Notes under the pieces: generated by a model | Database searches by the model: none | What the model saw: the letters and a program-made list of their open reading frames with translations, nothing else | What the model was told of the DNA's origin: nothing | Assembly (NCBI GenBank): GCA_002509745.1 | Contig: DAWK01000159.1 | Location: forward strand, 20,424 to 39,812 | Reading direction: 5' to 3' | From: Methanobacteriaceae archaeon UBA349 | Lineage (GTDB): Archaea > Methanobacteriota > Methanobacteria > Methanobacteriales > Methanobacteriaceae | DNA: 19,389 bases | Program-made: the position numbers and the translations under genes | Part shown: piece by piece, positions 1-6,162 of the stretch | Position numbering within the stretch: position 1 is the stretch's first letter | How the letters are laid out: each line of letters opens with the position of its first letter

Positions 1-8
1 ATGGAGTA

Positions 9-401
9 ATGGTTCGAATACTAACTCGTTTAGGTGCGGTTAAAAAGGACATTAAAGAATATGAGGATGAACTGGTGGACTTTAAAATTGGCACAATCTC
101 TGGTAATCTCAGAGCAGTTATTGCTGATGAAGAAGTTGATTTTAAATCTGGTGAATCAATACCTGTTAAAATTAAAGATATCCCTATTCCAGCCAACTAC
201 ATTTTCTTTATTTCGGCATATGCATCAAACAGGCAAGGCCATACCCTAGCTGTTGGTGAAGAAACTCCTTTACCTATAAGTTTGGATAGACATGTAGATC
301 ATGCTATGTTCGTAGCTGCTGTAGATGGATCTATAAAAAAGAATGATCTTTTAGGAGTAATTATTCTTTTACCTGTGGAATTAACCCACCCATCTATTTA
401 A
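9..401 (+). CDS. DUF22-like conserved archaeal protein, function unknown
   Basis: A 130-residue soluble protein with no signal peptide or membrane segment. The central stretch (about residues 60-125, with IPANYIFFISAYASNR, GHTLAVGEETPLPIS and RHVDHAMFVAAVDG) resembles what I remember of the archaeal DUF22 family; this is recognition from memory, not a search. DUF22 has no established function. The ATG at 9 overlaps a stop codon at 7-9 (TAATG), so an upstream gene probably ends at the window edge and may be translationally coupled. The only SD-like bases (GGAG at 3-6) lie very close to the ATG, which also fits re-initiation after the upstream stop. It is followed by strong oligo-T tracts. I am sure it is a gene and moderately sure of the family. 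Confidence 0.72.
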   Translation: MVRILTRLGAVKKDIKEYEDELVDFKIGTISGNLRAVIADEEVDFKSGESIPVKIKDIPIPANYIFFISAYASNRQGHTLAVGEETPLPISLDRHVDHAMFVAAVDGSIKKNDLLGVIILLPVELTHPSI

Positions 402-416
402 TCTCCAAATCTCCTA

Positions 417-455
417 TTTTTTATTCTATTTTTTTAAAATTAATATGCTGTTTTT
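417..455 (+). terminator. Oligo-T terminator after the DUF22-like gene
   Basis: Three T-tracts (T6 at 417-422, T7 at 429-435, T5 at 451-455) begin 16 nt after the stop codon. Archaeal RNA polymerase terminates at oligo-T tracts without needing a hairpin. The rest of the convergent spacer up to 631 is A/T-only sequence with no further gene. Confidence 0.5.
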
Positions 456-577
456 GACTTATTTAATTTAAATTATAATATTGAAAAATTAGGAAAATTG
501 CTATTTATTTTGTGATTCGAACTAATTAATTACTAAAATAAAAACAAAATAAAAATATATATTAAAATTGGTTTTAT

Positions 578-593
578 AAAAATACTAAAAAAA
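578..593 (-). terminator. Oligo-T terminator after the helical protein gene
   Basis: On the minus strand, T7 (587-593) and T5 (578-582) lie about 40-55 nt past the stop codon at 632. They face the plus-strand terminator in the same convergent spacer. Confidence 0.4.
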
Positions 594-631
594 TAGCATT
601 ATAATTAATTTATTTTCTGGAAAATGAATTT

Positions 632-1066
632 TTAGTAACTATTACCTAAAAATGATTTCATAGATCCATAAACTTCTATCATTACGGCTTCTATCTGTTC
701 TAATAGATCATCAATAGTTATTTTTACATCATTATAACTTTCAATCTTACCCTTTTTTTCAGATTCAAGCTTTTTCATGGCTTTGGCCCGCATGGTAGCC
801 GGCGACTTATTTCCTTTTAACAATTTCCTTTTTCTGGAATTATCTACATTTTCTATAGAAAATTCTTCTCGAATACTAGTTCGCATACTTAAATATTGAA
901 CTTCTGTAGAACGTATATCTCCTCTGATTTGCTCTTTCATATTTATTAAAATTTCTCGCTTTTCTTGAAGCTTTAAAATAGTTTTTCTAGATTCTGCAAT
1001 AGAAGACATTTCTATCTCGAAGTCAATCAGATCGACTATAATTTTATTATAATCATTAATATCCAT
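632..1066 (-). CDS. Small charged helical (coiled-coil) protein, unrecognised
   Basis: I do not recognise this 144-residue protein. It is rich in Lys, Glu, Ile and Ser, with no membrane segment and no cysteines. Two long amphipathic stretches (about residues 20-65 and 95-135) have heptad-like spacing of Ile/Leu, suggesting a helical hairpin or coiled coil. A basic linker (RKRKLLKGNKSP, about 76-90) separates them and could bind nucleic acid; that is inference. Start choice: an in-frame TTG at 1081 would add five residues, but its bases form part of the sequence TTGAGG, whose GAGG is a good Shine-Dalgarno 9 nt before the ATG at 1066. I therefore prefer the ATG. It is a single-gene unit with long AT-rich spacers on both sides. 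Confidence 0.7.
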   Translation of the reverse strand: MDINDYNKIIVDLIDFEIEMSSIAESRKTILKLQEKREILINMKEQIRGDIRSTEVQYLSMRTSIREEFSIENVDNSRKRKLLKGNKSPATMRAKAMKKLESEKKGKIESYNDVKITIDDLLEQIEAVMIEVYGSMKSFLGNSY

Positions 1067-1652
1067 ACTATATTTCCTCAATAATATTAATTTGTTTCAA
1101 TTGACGGTTTAAGATCTTTAAAATAAAATCGTGCTGTTATTCATTTATGACATATGGTTTAAAAGAAATTTAATTCATTTTTTGATCTTTTTTGAATTAA
1201 TTTATTTCTTTTTTTACAGGTTAGATTGTATTTTTATCCTGTACTTTCCATGTATAAAAATTTGGACACTAATATATATAAAATTAATTAATAATTAGTT
1301 CATAATTTTATTTAATGAGCAAGATTTTGATAAATCAGATTGATTATTTAAAAAACAAATTTTTAGCTTAAATTAACATATTCCTAACCAAAGACGGAAT
1401 CTTCAAGGCTACTAAGATGAACGACTGTATGTTAATTTTTTAATAGTAATTTATAAAATAAATATTTTTAATTATTTTGAAAAAAAATGTTTAAATAACA
1501 TCAATTATAATTCAATAGATAGTTTAAAAGAGTTAGCCTGAGAAATTTTTCCAAAAGGAATAAACTAATAAAAATATGATATTGAATTAAAAATTAATTT
1601 TGAATATTTATTCAATATTGTTGTTTTTAATCTTATTATTGAGCTGATACAT
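1067..1652. other. 586-bp AT-rich intergenic region
   Basis: No protein gene is visible in this spacer between divergently transcribed genes. It must contain the promoters of the helical protein (-) and of the small membrane gene at 1653 (+). The one stretch that departs from A/T-only sequence is at about 1381-1427, inside the candidate small RNA described separately. A second, weaker patch lies at about 1530-1562 and contains a short TTCC-AAAA-GGAA hairpin. Confidence 0.5.
1344..1441 (+). ncRNA. Candidate small structured RNA gene
   Basis: Perfect 11-bp inverted repeats (AAATTAACATA at 1370-1380 and TATGTTAATTT at 1428-1438) enclose a 47-nt core. That core is clearly richer in G and C than the surrounding several hundred bases. 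Inside the core, two short hairpins can form: TTCC with GGAA, and TCTT with AAGA. The right arm runs into six T residues (1436-1441), as in a terminator. A TATA-like TTATTTAAA at 1344-1352 lies about 20-25 nt before the left arm. No C/D-box (RTGATGA/CTGA) pattern is evident, and no known RNA family is recognised. A small relic with terminal inverted repeats is the alternative explanation. Confidence 0.35.
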
Positions 1653-1802
1653 GTGAGTAAAGATCCCATAAAAGAATATCTTAAGGACCCCGACAAAAAA
1701 GCAAAATATTTCCTTGCAATTGTAGTTGTAAGGATTATAGTAACGTTTCTGATGGTTATTGGTGTGTTTGTTCTTATTTTAAGACTTTTAGGCATAATTT
1801 AA
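1653..1802 (+). CDS. 49-residue single-span membrane peptide
   Basis: A short gene with a GTG start, preceded by GAGCTGAT (1641-1648), which differs at one base from the strong methanogen Shine-Dalgarno GAGGTGAT and lies 4 nt upstream. The product has a charged N-terminus (SKDPIKEYLKDPDKKAKYF, residues 2-20). One long hydrophobic helix of Val/Ile/Leu (about 21-49) runs almost to the end, so the N-terminus is probably cytoplasmic and the C-terminus embedded or just outside. The function is unknown. The codon pattern and ribosome site argue that this strand is coding, not the longer opposite-strand frame. A 12-nt palindrome (AAGAATATTCTT, 1801-1812) overlaps the stop codon and is followed by T-tracts. 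Confidence 0.68.
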   Translation: MSKDPIKEYLKDPDKKAKYFLAIVVVRIIVTFLMVIGVFVLILRLLGII

Positions 1803-1829
1803 GAATATTCTTTTTAATTTTCTCTTTTT
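1801..1829 (+). terminator. Palindrome plus T-tracts after the 49-residue gene
   Basis: The 12-nt palindrome AAGAATATTCTT (1801-1812) overlaps the stop codon and is followed by T5 runs (1811-1815 and 1825-1829). It lies between convergent genes and may stop the plus-strand transcript. Confidence 0.45.
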
Positions 1830-1849
1830 ATTTATTTAATAATCTTATT

Positions 1850-3040
1850 TTAAATATTTTTAATCGAATAAATATTTTCTTTAACTTTATTTCGAAGGTA
1901 ATTAACCTTATTAAGGGCCTCGTCATATGTTTCTCCAGTTTGGAGAATGGTTACTAAAGGTTCTCCTTTTTCTATAATTGTATGTTCTTTAGGAATATCA
2001 TAAACGCCAGGAATATTTATCTTACCAACTAATGATTTTTTTGGGGCGTAAATAATCTCTTTAACAGAATACTTTTCTACTTCAGGAGATTTTATTAACT
2101 CTCCTTCGCAAGCTTTTTTATGAGCATCTATTAAATTAATACCTAAAGATGATTCGGCACACTCGAAAGTTCCCTGAAACCGCGGATTTACTTCTATAAT
2201 ATAAATTTCTCCATTATTAATTATCATATCCACTCCATTGGATCCAATTAATTTAAGATATTTCACTACTTCCTGCCCAATTTCTTTTATTTGGTTGTCA
2301 TCTCCGGGATAGGGCGTTATATTCCCACTATAAATAAATTTATTTCCTGATGAATCATTTTTATTAATGATCTGTGAGCTGCTGATTATGGATAATACCT
2401 CTTTTTTGGTAGATATGGCTGAAGAACTAACTTCGATACCAGAAATATATTCTTGCAAAATGAATTTTTCTTTTATGATGCTATTTAAATAATTATTTTT
2501 ATCTCTATTATCTGACGACTCAGGATCCTCTGAAACAGTATGTGGCCTAAAAGAATTAAGATGGGATATACCATAACCTCCGGAACCATAAACTGGTTTA
2601 ATTAGATAATCTTTTTCAGTGTTTTGATTGTTTATTTCCCAAGCTTCTTCTAATGAGGATAATAAAAATGTTTCTGGCAAATTAAAATGTTTCCTAATTT
2701 TTTTATATAACCTGTATTTATTTTCAATATTTTCCACATTTTTATTCCCTAGAACTTTAGATGAAGGGAAGTTTTGAGGTGAAATTCCAGCACATGGCAT
2801 GATGTAGTCAATTTCATCTATCCACTCGGAACATAATTCTCTAAGTTCGAGTGGCCTATATGATTCTTGAAAATAACCACAAGAATAATATGGCTTTTGC
2901 TTCAACATGCACTTTTTATGATGGTAAGAATTAAAATCTGAGGTGCAAAAGTAGCTGGCAGAATATATCTCGTATCCTAACTCATATGCAGACTGGGCCA
3001 GAGGGCGGGTATTAACTCCAACAATGAGTAATTTTTCCAT
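1850..3040 (-). CDS. ATP-grasp carboligase-like enzyme, substrate unknown
   Basis: This 396-residue protein has the ATP-grasp fold of enzymes that join a carboxylate to an amine, thiol or other nucleophile through an acylphosphate. A Rossmann-like preATP-grasp segment (LLIVGVNTRPLAQSA, residues 4-18) comes first. The nucleotide lysine and glycine loop follow (IKPVYGSGGYGI, 147-158), then an ATP-clamp strand (FILQEYISGIEVSSSA, 193-208) and metal ligands D271, E283 and N285 with R287 (EVNPRFQGTFE). The C-terminal 80 residues look like the closing domain of biotin carboxylase-type enzymes. It resembles the family annotated as predicted ATP-dependent carboligase related to biotin carboxylase (COG2232-like, from memory). 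Residues 165-187 form a polar, probably disordered insertion. The ATG is preceded by AAGGTTAAT. No neighbour identifies the substrate. Confidence 0.85.
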   Translation of the reverse strand: MEKLLIVGVNTRPLAQSAYELGYEIYSASYFCTSDFNSYHHKKCMLKQKPYYSCGYFQESYRPLELRELCSEWIDEIDYIMPCAGISPQNFPSSKVLGNKNVENIENKYRLYKKIRKHFNLPETFLLSSLEEAWEINNQNTEKDYLIKPVYGSGGYGISHLNSFRPHTVSEDPESSDNRDKNNYLNSIIKEKFILQEYISGIEVSSSAISTKKEVLSIISSSQIINKNDSSGNKFIYSGNITPYPGDDNQIKEIGQEVVKYLKLIGSNGVDMIINNGEIYIIEVNPRFQGTFECAESSLGINLIDAHKKACEGELIKSPEVEKYSVKEIIYAPKKSLVGKINIPGVYDIPKEHTIIEKGEPLVTILQTGETYDEALNKVNYLRNKVKENIYSIKNI

Positions 3041-3064
3041 ATAATTAACCTTAGAAATCTATAA

Positions 3065-3074
3065 TATATTTAAA
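3065..3074 (-). promoter_or_regulatory. TATA-like box upstream of the ATP-grasp gene
   Basis: On the minus strand this reads TTTAAATATA, a good archaeal box A, 25-34 nt before the ATG at 3040. Initiation about 25 nt downstream would give a very short leader, which conflicts with the SD-like AAGG upstream of the ATG. An upstream promoter is therefore also possible. Confidence 0.3.
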
Positions 3075-3140
3075 TTAGTTTTATCGTTCTAATTATTATT
3101 TTATTAGTATTTAGATTTATTATAATGATTATAATATTAT

Positions 3141-3169
3141 TTTAGAATTTCTACTTTAGAATTTCTAAA
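3141..3169. repeat. Tandem palindromic pair, possible operator
   Basis: Two copies of TTTAGAATTTCTA (3141-3153 and 3155-3167) stand one base apart. Each is itself palindromic (TAGAA-T-TTCTA), and the second extends to a perfect 15-bp palindrome (3155-3169). They lie about 100-130 bp upstream of the ATP-grasp gene, where a regulator could bind. No known regulator motif is recognised. Confidence 0.4.
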
Positions 3170-3305
3170 AATTTTTCAATATCCATTAAAAAATTTAGTA
3201 ATCGTTATAATTTTTTATTTATGGAATCTTATTAATAAAATTAGTAAATATGATTTTAAAATAACTTCAATTAAAAATGAGAATATAATTAAATTAAAAT
3301 AGAGA

Positions 3306-3377
<72 letters not shown>

Positions 3378-3439
3378 ATACGGGTTTTTGGTAAAAACTG
3401 CCCCTTAAATAGGGCAATCTCAATGTTTAATGGACTTCC

Positions 3440-3447
3440 TATTTATA
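3440..3447 (-). promoter_or_regulatory. TATA box candidate for tRNA-Gln
   Basis: On the minus strand this is TATAAATA, a near-ideal archaeal box A with purines before it, 63 nt upstream of the mature tRNA. Initiation about 25 nt downstream would give a leader of roughly 40 nt for RNase P to remove. A second A/T-rich TATTTAA nearer the tRNA (about 3405-3411) would give almost no leader and is the alternative. Confidence 0.35.
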
Positions 3448-3625
3448 CTTATCGGTTAATGGCTTATGAATAAAATTGTTTGCTTGTGTAATATTCATTT
3501 TAATTATCTAAACACTTTAATTTAGTTTATAAAGGCAAAAAATTATTTATTTATACATTTTAAGAGAGTATATATTTTAATTTGGAGTATAATATGTTAT
3601 TTTATCATTTATTGCGAAATTCTAT

Positions 3626-3677
3626 TATAAAAAATCCTAAAAACAGCATGGATTAACTAGCCAATAGATTTTTTATA
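3626..3677. repeat. 11-bp inverted repeat with alternative pairing
   Basis: TATAAAAAATC (3626-3636) is perfectly complementary to GATTTTTTATA (3667-3677) across a 30-nt loop. The loop has more G and C than the flanks. The left arm also overlaps AATCCTA (3633-3639), which can pair instead with TAGGATT just after the right arm. The element lies 90-140 nt upstream of the 54-residue gene, so it could be in its leader. Chance is not excluded in such AT-rich sequence. Confidence 0.3.
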
Positions 3678-3767
3678 GGATTAATTCAATTATTATACTA
3701 TTTTAATCTAATATTTTTAATCAGGTTTTTAAATATAATAAGTATAATAACTCATGGAGGACAAAAA

Positions 3768-3932
3768 ATGAGCATATTTCTGATTATAAGTGGCATTATA
3801 CTAGTTATAATATCAATTCTTCTTTTAATAATGACAAAAAAACTTCCAGAAGGCGCAAAGAGATCAAACTATCTGGTGGCTATTTTTTGCACTGCTTTAG
3901 CGGCCATTGTTTTAGTAATGGGTATTATATAA
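3768..3932 (+). CDS. 54-residue two-span membrane protein
   Basis: A small gene with an excellent Shine-Dalgarno (GGAGG, 3756-3760) spaced 7 nt before the ATG. The product has two hydrophobic helices (residues 2-22 and about 36-54) joined by a short basic loop (TKKLPEGAKRSNY, about 23-35). That arrangement predicts a hairpin in the cytoplasmic membrane with the loop inside. No catalytic motif is present and the family is not recognised. It is a monocistronic unit followed by T5 and T7 tracts. The ribosome site and hydrophobic composition make it much more likely real than not. Confidence 0.7.
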   Translation: MSIFLIISGIILVIISILLLIMTKKLPEGAKRSNYLVAIFCTALAAIVLVMGII

Positions 3933-3971
3933 ATTTAAATTAGAATTATAATGATTAGTGATTTATCTAAC

Positions 3972-4017
3972 TTTTTATTAATTTTTTTATTATAATTCAA
4001 ATAAACTAATTTGAATT
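3972..4017 (+). terminator. T-tracts and hairpin between convergent genes
   Basis: T5 (3972-3976) and T7 (3982-3988) follow the 54-residue gene. Directly after them, AATTCAAAT (3994-4002) and ATTTGAATT (4009-4017) form a perfect 9-bp stem with a 6-nt loop. The T-tracts serve the plus strand; the hairpin could act on either strand. Confidence 0.45.
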
Positions 4018-4040
4018 TATTTTATAATTTTATTTATTGT

Positions 4041-4673
4041 TCATCCGGTGATAAATGAAAAAACAGAAACAATTACATCCCATCCTAAAACGGCTGTAAA
4101 TGTGAAATATAATGTAGTAACTGTTGCTAAAATATATCCCGTCAATATTAAATATCCATCACATTCTAAAGAACCTAAAGCCAAAAATAATATGCTATAT
4201 GCTGGTAAAAAGTCAGTGAGGGGCACTGGGAGAGGCAATATCAATAAAAGTGAGCAAAATCCCATTATTGCTGCATTAAATTTGTCTGTTCTGGATCCAC
4301 TGCATAAAACAATGAATTTAGGATTTATAAATTTTTCTATGCGCCCCATAATGGGGATAATCCCATTTAAAATATTTTCCAGATTGTTTTTAGATATCTT
4401 ATAATTCATAATCCTTTTTGGAAGTAGCATATGCTTGTTAAGAATGATACTCACACAGATTACGAATATGGCCAGGCCAAATGGAATACTACTTCCGGGA
4501 ATTGATACTGGTAGCAAAAAAGGTCCGGTTAAAATGATGCATGTGAATAATTGACCTTCTTCTCCAATTATATCTAAAAACTCTTTTAATGTGGCCCCAT
4601 CATCGTGAATTTGAGATGGAATTTTTGATATCCTTGATGAGAAAGTTGTGACACAATGATTTTTTTCTTGCAA
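4041..4673 (-). CDS. ExoD-family integral membrane protein
   Basis: This 210-residue protein matches the ExoD family, linked to exopolysaccharide synthesis in rhizobia; its molecular activity is unknown. The family features visible are an N-terminal soluble helix with TLKEFLDIIGEEGQLFTCIILTGPFLLPVSIPG (about 28-60) and the signature LPLPVPLTDFLPAYSILFLALGSLECDGYLILTGY (about 146-180). Four or five hydrophobic segments are predicted. The length is normal for the family. Translation must start at TTG: there is no upstream in-frame ATG (a TAA directly precedes the TTG), and GAGGG (4680-4684) lies 6 nt upstream. The family is mainly bacterial, so transfer into methanogens is possible, but the base composition is like that of the neighbours. 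It stands alone here, without polysaccharide genes. Confidence 0.88.
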   Translation of the reverse strand: MQEKNHCVTTFSSRISKIPSQIHDDGATLKEFLDIIGEEGQLFTCIILTGPFLLPVSIPGSSIPFGLAIFVICVSIILNKHMLLPKRIMNYKISKNNLENILNGIIPIMGRIEKFINPKFIVLCSGSRTDKFNAAIMGFCSLLLILPLPVPLTDFLPAYSILFLALGSLECDGYLILTGYILATVTTLYFTFTAVLGWDVIVSVFSFITG

Positions 4674-5091
4674 TTAATGCCCTCTTTATTTTAATAGATT
4701 AATAATTAGAATAAATAGGTCATTATTAATCTTTATTGGAACGATTTTTATCTGCTCATAATATAACTGTTTTAAATTAACATTTGAACGATAATTCTTA
4801 AAATAAGATTTAAACCTAATATTATTGGAATTAGTTTTATTAACTAAAATACCTTTCTTCAGCTTTTTTTAGAGGATAGCTCTTCATAGGATATATTATT
4901 TTTTATAACCTCTCTTGAAGATTATCTGTTAAAATATGTGGGAATCATTAGAATCATTATCATAACTATCTCAAAATAAATTATAAAAAAAAGTTCAAAT
5001 ATTGTTTCCAATATTTGATGAGGGAATTTTTAAGTTTTTTTCCATTAGATCCGTTATTTTTATTTGCTGCGGAGTTATTTTATAAATAAAT
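4674..5091. other. 418-bp AT-rich intergenic region
   Basis: No convincing gene. It holds the ExoD promoter (minus) and the terminator of the next gene. A patch at 4856-4923 can fold through nested complementary segments (TCTTCA with TGAAGA, and AGAGG with CCTCT). The same patch contains a 15-codon minus-strand frame starting at ATG 4887 (MKSYPLKKAEERYFS) without a ribosome site, which I do not call as a gene. Confidence 0.4.
4985..5018 (-). terminator. Hairpin plus T8 intrinsic-type terminator
   Basis: A perfect 10-bp inverted repeat (4995-5004 and 5009-5018, 4-nt loop) is followed on the minus strand by AC and eight T residues (4985-4992). It sits about 75 nt past the stop of the 159-residue membrane protein and is the most bacterial-looking terminator in the window. 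Confidence 0.55.
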
Positions 5092-5571
5092 CTAATTTAA
5101 GGCAGGCAATAATAGGTAAAGGGTCATCACCCATAGTAAAATTGTTAATATTGGTCTTAAAAGGGTGTTAACCACGAATTTCTCTTTCAAACCAGTATAA
5201 AAATGATTCATTGAACTGAAAGTGAAAAATACTAGTAAAACCATGTAAATTCCAAGATAAGCATAGAAACCCCAGTTTAAAAACCAAGCAAATATCATGG
5301 TAACTGTGATGGCCACAAAGTGCATTCTGGACTGTCTGCGCCACGCTTCACCTTGGTCACCATAACCCGCTACCTTTCCACCACCTTCTCTAAAGAAAAT
5401 ACCTTCTATTGAAGTGAAACCTGCTAAAAATACTGTGCTTAAAATTGCAAAAATAGAAAATTGTAACTGAGGATTATTATTGCCTAAATAAAATGCGAAA
5501 AATATCCCCAAGGCTACACCAGCCCAACGCATTATTTCCAAAAAACGGTTTATTTTAGTACTTGCCGTCAT
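5092..5571 (-). CDS. Four-span membrane protein, function unknown
   Basis: A 159-residue polytopic membrane protein. Hydrophobic helices are predicted at about 13-28, 36-54, 83-116 (probably two helices) and 134-157. A conserved-looking cytoplasmic loop, FFREGGGKVAGYGDQGEAWRRQSRMHF (about 59-85), carries Gly and Arg clusters. The loop pattern, with a Gly/Tyr motif followed by RQS, reminds me of DUF6790-type small membrane proteins of methanogens, but I am not sure. No enzyme motif is seen. The ATG has a good Shine-Dalgarno (GGGAG, 7 nt upstream). It is a single-gene unit ended by the hairpin terminator at 4985-5018. Confidence 0.75.
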   Translation of the reverse strand: MTASTKINRFLEIMRWAGVALGIFFAFYLGNNNPQLQFSIFAILSTVFLAGFTSIEGIFFREGGGKVAGYGDQGEAWRRQSRMHFVAITVTMIFAWFLNWGFYAYLGIYMVLLVFFTFSSMNHFYTGLKEKFVVNTLLRPILTILLWVMTLYLLLPALN

Positions 5572-5692
5572 ATAATGACTCCCTAATTAATATTCCATAT
5601 TAATAATCTGTTCTAATAATCATAAGTAATTTTTGAAATAATCCTTCTTATTTTAGGCCCTTTTATTATTTTTCATTTATTTATCCGACCCA

Positions 5693-5748
5693 TATGTTCG
5701 CTAAACTGAACTATAACGAATATAGTTTTTTTTGGAGCGGGGGTTTAG
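5693..5748. promoter_or_regulatory. Structured intergenic element with competing stems
   Basis: The perfect repeat AACTATA/TATAGTT (5709-5715 and 5721-5727, loop ACGAA) is followed on the plus strand by T8 (5726-5733), like an intrinsic terminator. Its bases can pair alternatively as TATGTTCG with CGAATATA (one G-U), and an outer CTAAAC/GTTTAG pair (5701-5706 and 5743-5748) encloses it. The patch, ending in GGAGCGGGGG, is unusually G-rich for this window. No plus-strand gene is nearby, so it may be an operator for the minus-strand gene starting at 5571 or a short antisense RNA. Confidence 0.35.
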
Positions 5749-5846
5749 AAATAATTTAAAAACATTATTTTCTAAATTACAAATATTAACAAAAAATATT
5801 CTGGATTTTTAACTTATTAAAAATAAATTTGCTGGTTATAAGACCT

Positions 5847-6044
5847 TCATGGCTCCAGGCCATAGATCAATAGTCCCAATATAAAACCAATTATTCCAAA
5901 AGCAAGAAGGGCCATTAATGATGAATTTAAAACTGCAGAAAGCAAAAGTTGGTTGCCGATCATTCCCCAAATAAAAAAAACTAATCCACCCAAAACAGCA
6001 AGCAATAAACCTATTTTTATTGAATATTTTAAACGGCCTAGCAT
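5847..6044 (-). CDS. 65-residue two-span membrane protein
   Basis: A small hydrophobic protein with two helices (about residues 9-29 and 35-61) and a basic start (MLGRLKYSIK), which predicts both ends in the cytoplasm. The ATG follows AGGATGGAATATCA, so AGGA serves as ribosome site about 8 nt upstream. The alternative overlapping frame on the same strand is longer but polar and Asn/Phe/Trp-rich and has no ribosome site. No family is recognised. It may share a promoter region with the following membrane-protein gene, although 275 nt separate them. A weak T6 (5791-5796) follows it. Confidence 0.68.
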   Translation of the reverse strand: MLGRLKYSIKIGLLLAVLGGLVFFIWGMIGNQLLLSAVLNSSLMALLAFGIIGFILGLLIYGLEP

Positions 6045-6142
6045 TGATATTCCATCCTAGGCTCAAACAGGCTTAATAATAAAATCTTAACTAAAATAAA
6101 TTCAAATAAACTCATATTATCAATAATAAAGTCAAATAAAAG

Positions 6143-6149
6143 AAAAAAA
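6143..6149 (-). terminator. T7 tract after mcrD
   Basis: On the minus strand seven T residues lie 14 nt after the mcrD stop codon. No stable hairpin accompanies them. Confidence 0.35.
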
Positions 6150-6162
6150 TTAATAATTTATT

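Larger units (their letters stand above)
3378..3767. other. 390-bp spacer between tRNA-Gln and the 54-residue gene
   Basis: No protein gene is visible. The spacer separates divergent transcription units and contains the tRNA promoter. A GCCCC/GGGC-rich palindromic patch (3402-3417) lies next to the tRNA, a long inverted repeat sits at 3626-3677, and the remaining sequence is AT-rich. Confidence 0.45.

Noticed and set aside
1370..1441. Possible C/D-box guide RNA
   Set aside because: An AGATGA resembles a C box, but no proper second box or CTGA D boxes are present at suitable spacing.
1565..1795. A 76-codon minus-strand frame opposite the 49-residue gene
   Set aside because: The plus strand has a near-consensus ribosome site and a sensible membrane peptide; the minus frame is the complement of those hydrophobic codons.
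4840..4887. 15-codon minus-strand peptide MKSYPLKKAEERYFS
   Set aside because: There is no ribosome site and the frame is too short to distinguish from chance without conservation data.
5836..6066. A longer minus-strand frame (76 codons) overlapping the 65-residue membrane protein
   Set aside because: Its product is rich in Asn, Phe, Trp and Cys without a coherent pattern and it has no ribosome site; the overlapping 65-residue frame shows two clean membrane helices and a ribosome site.
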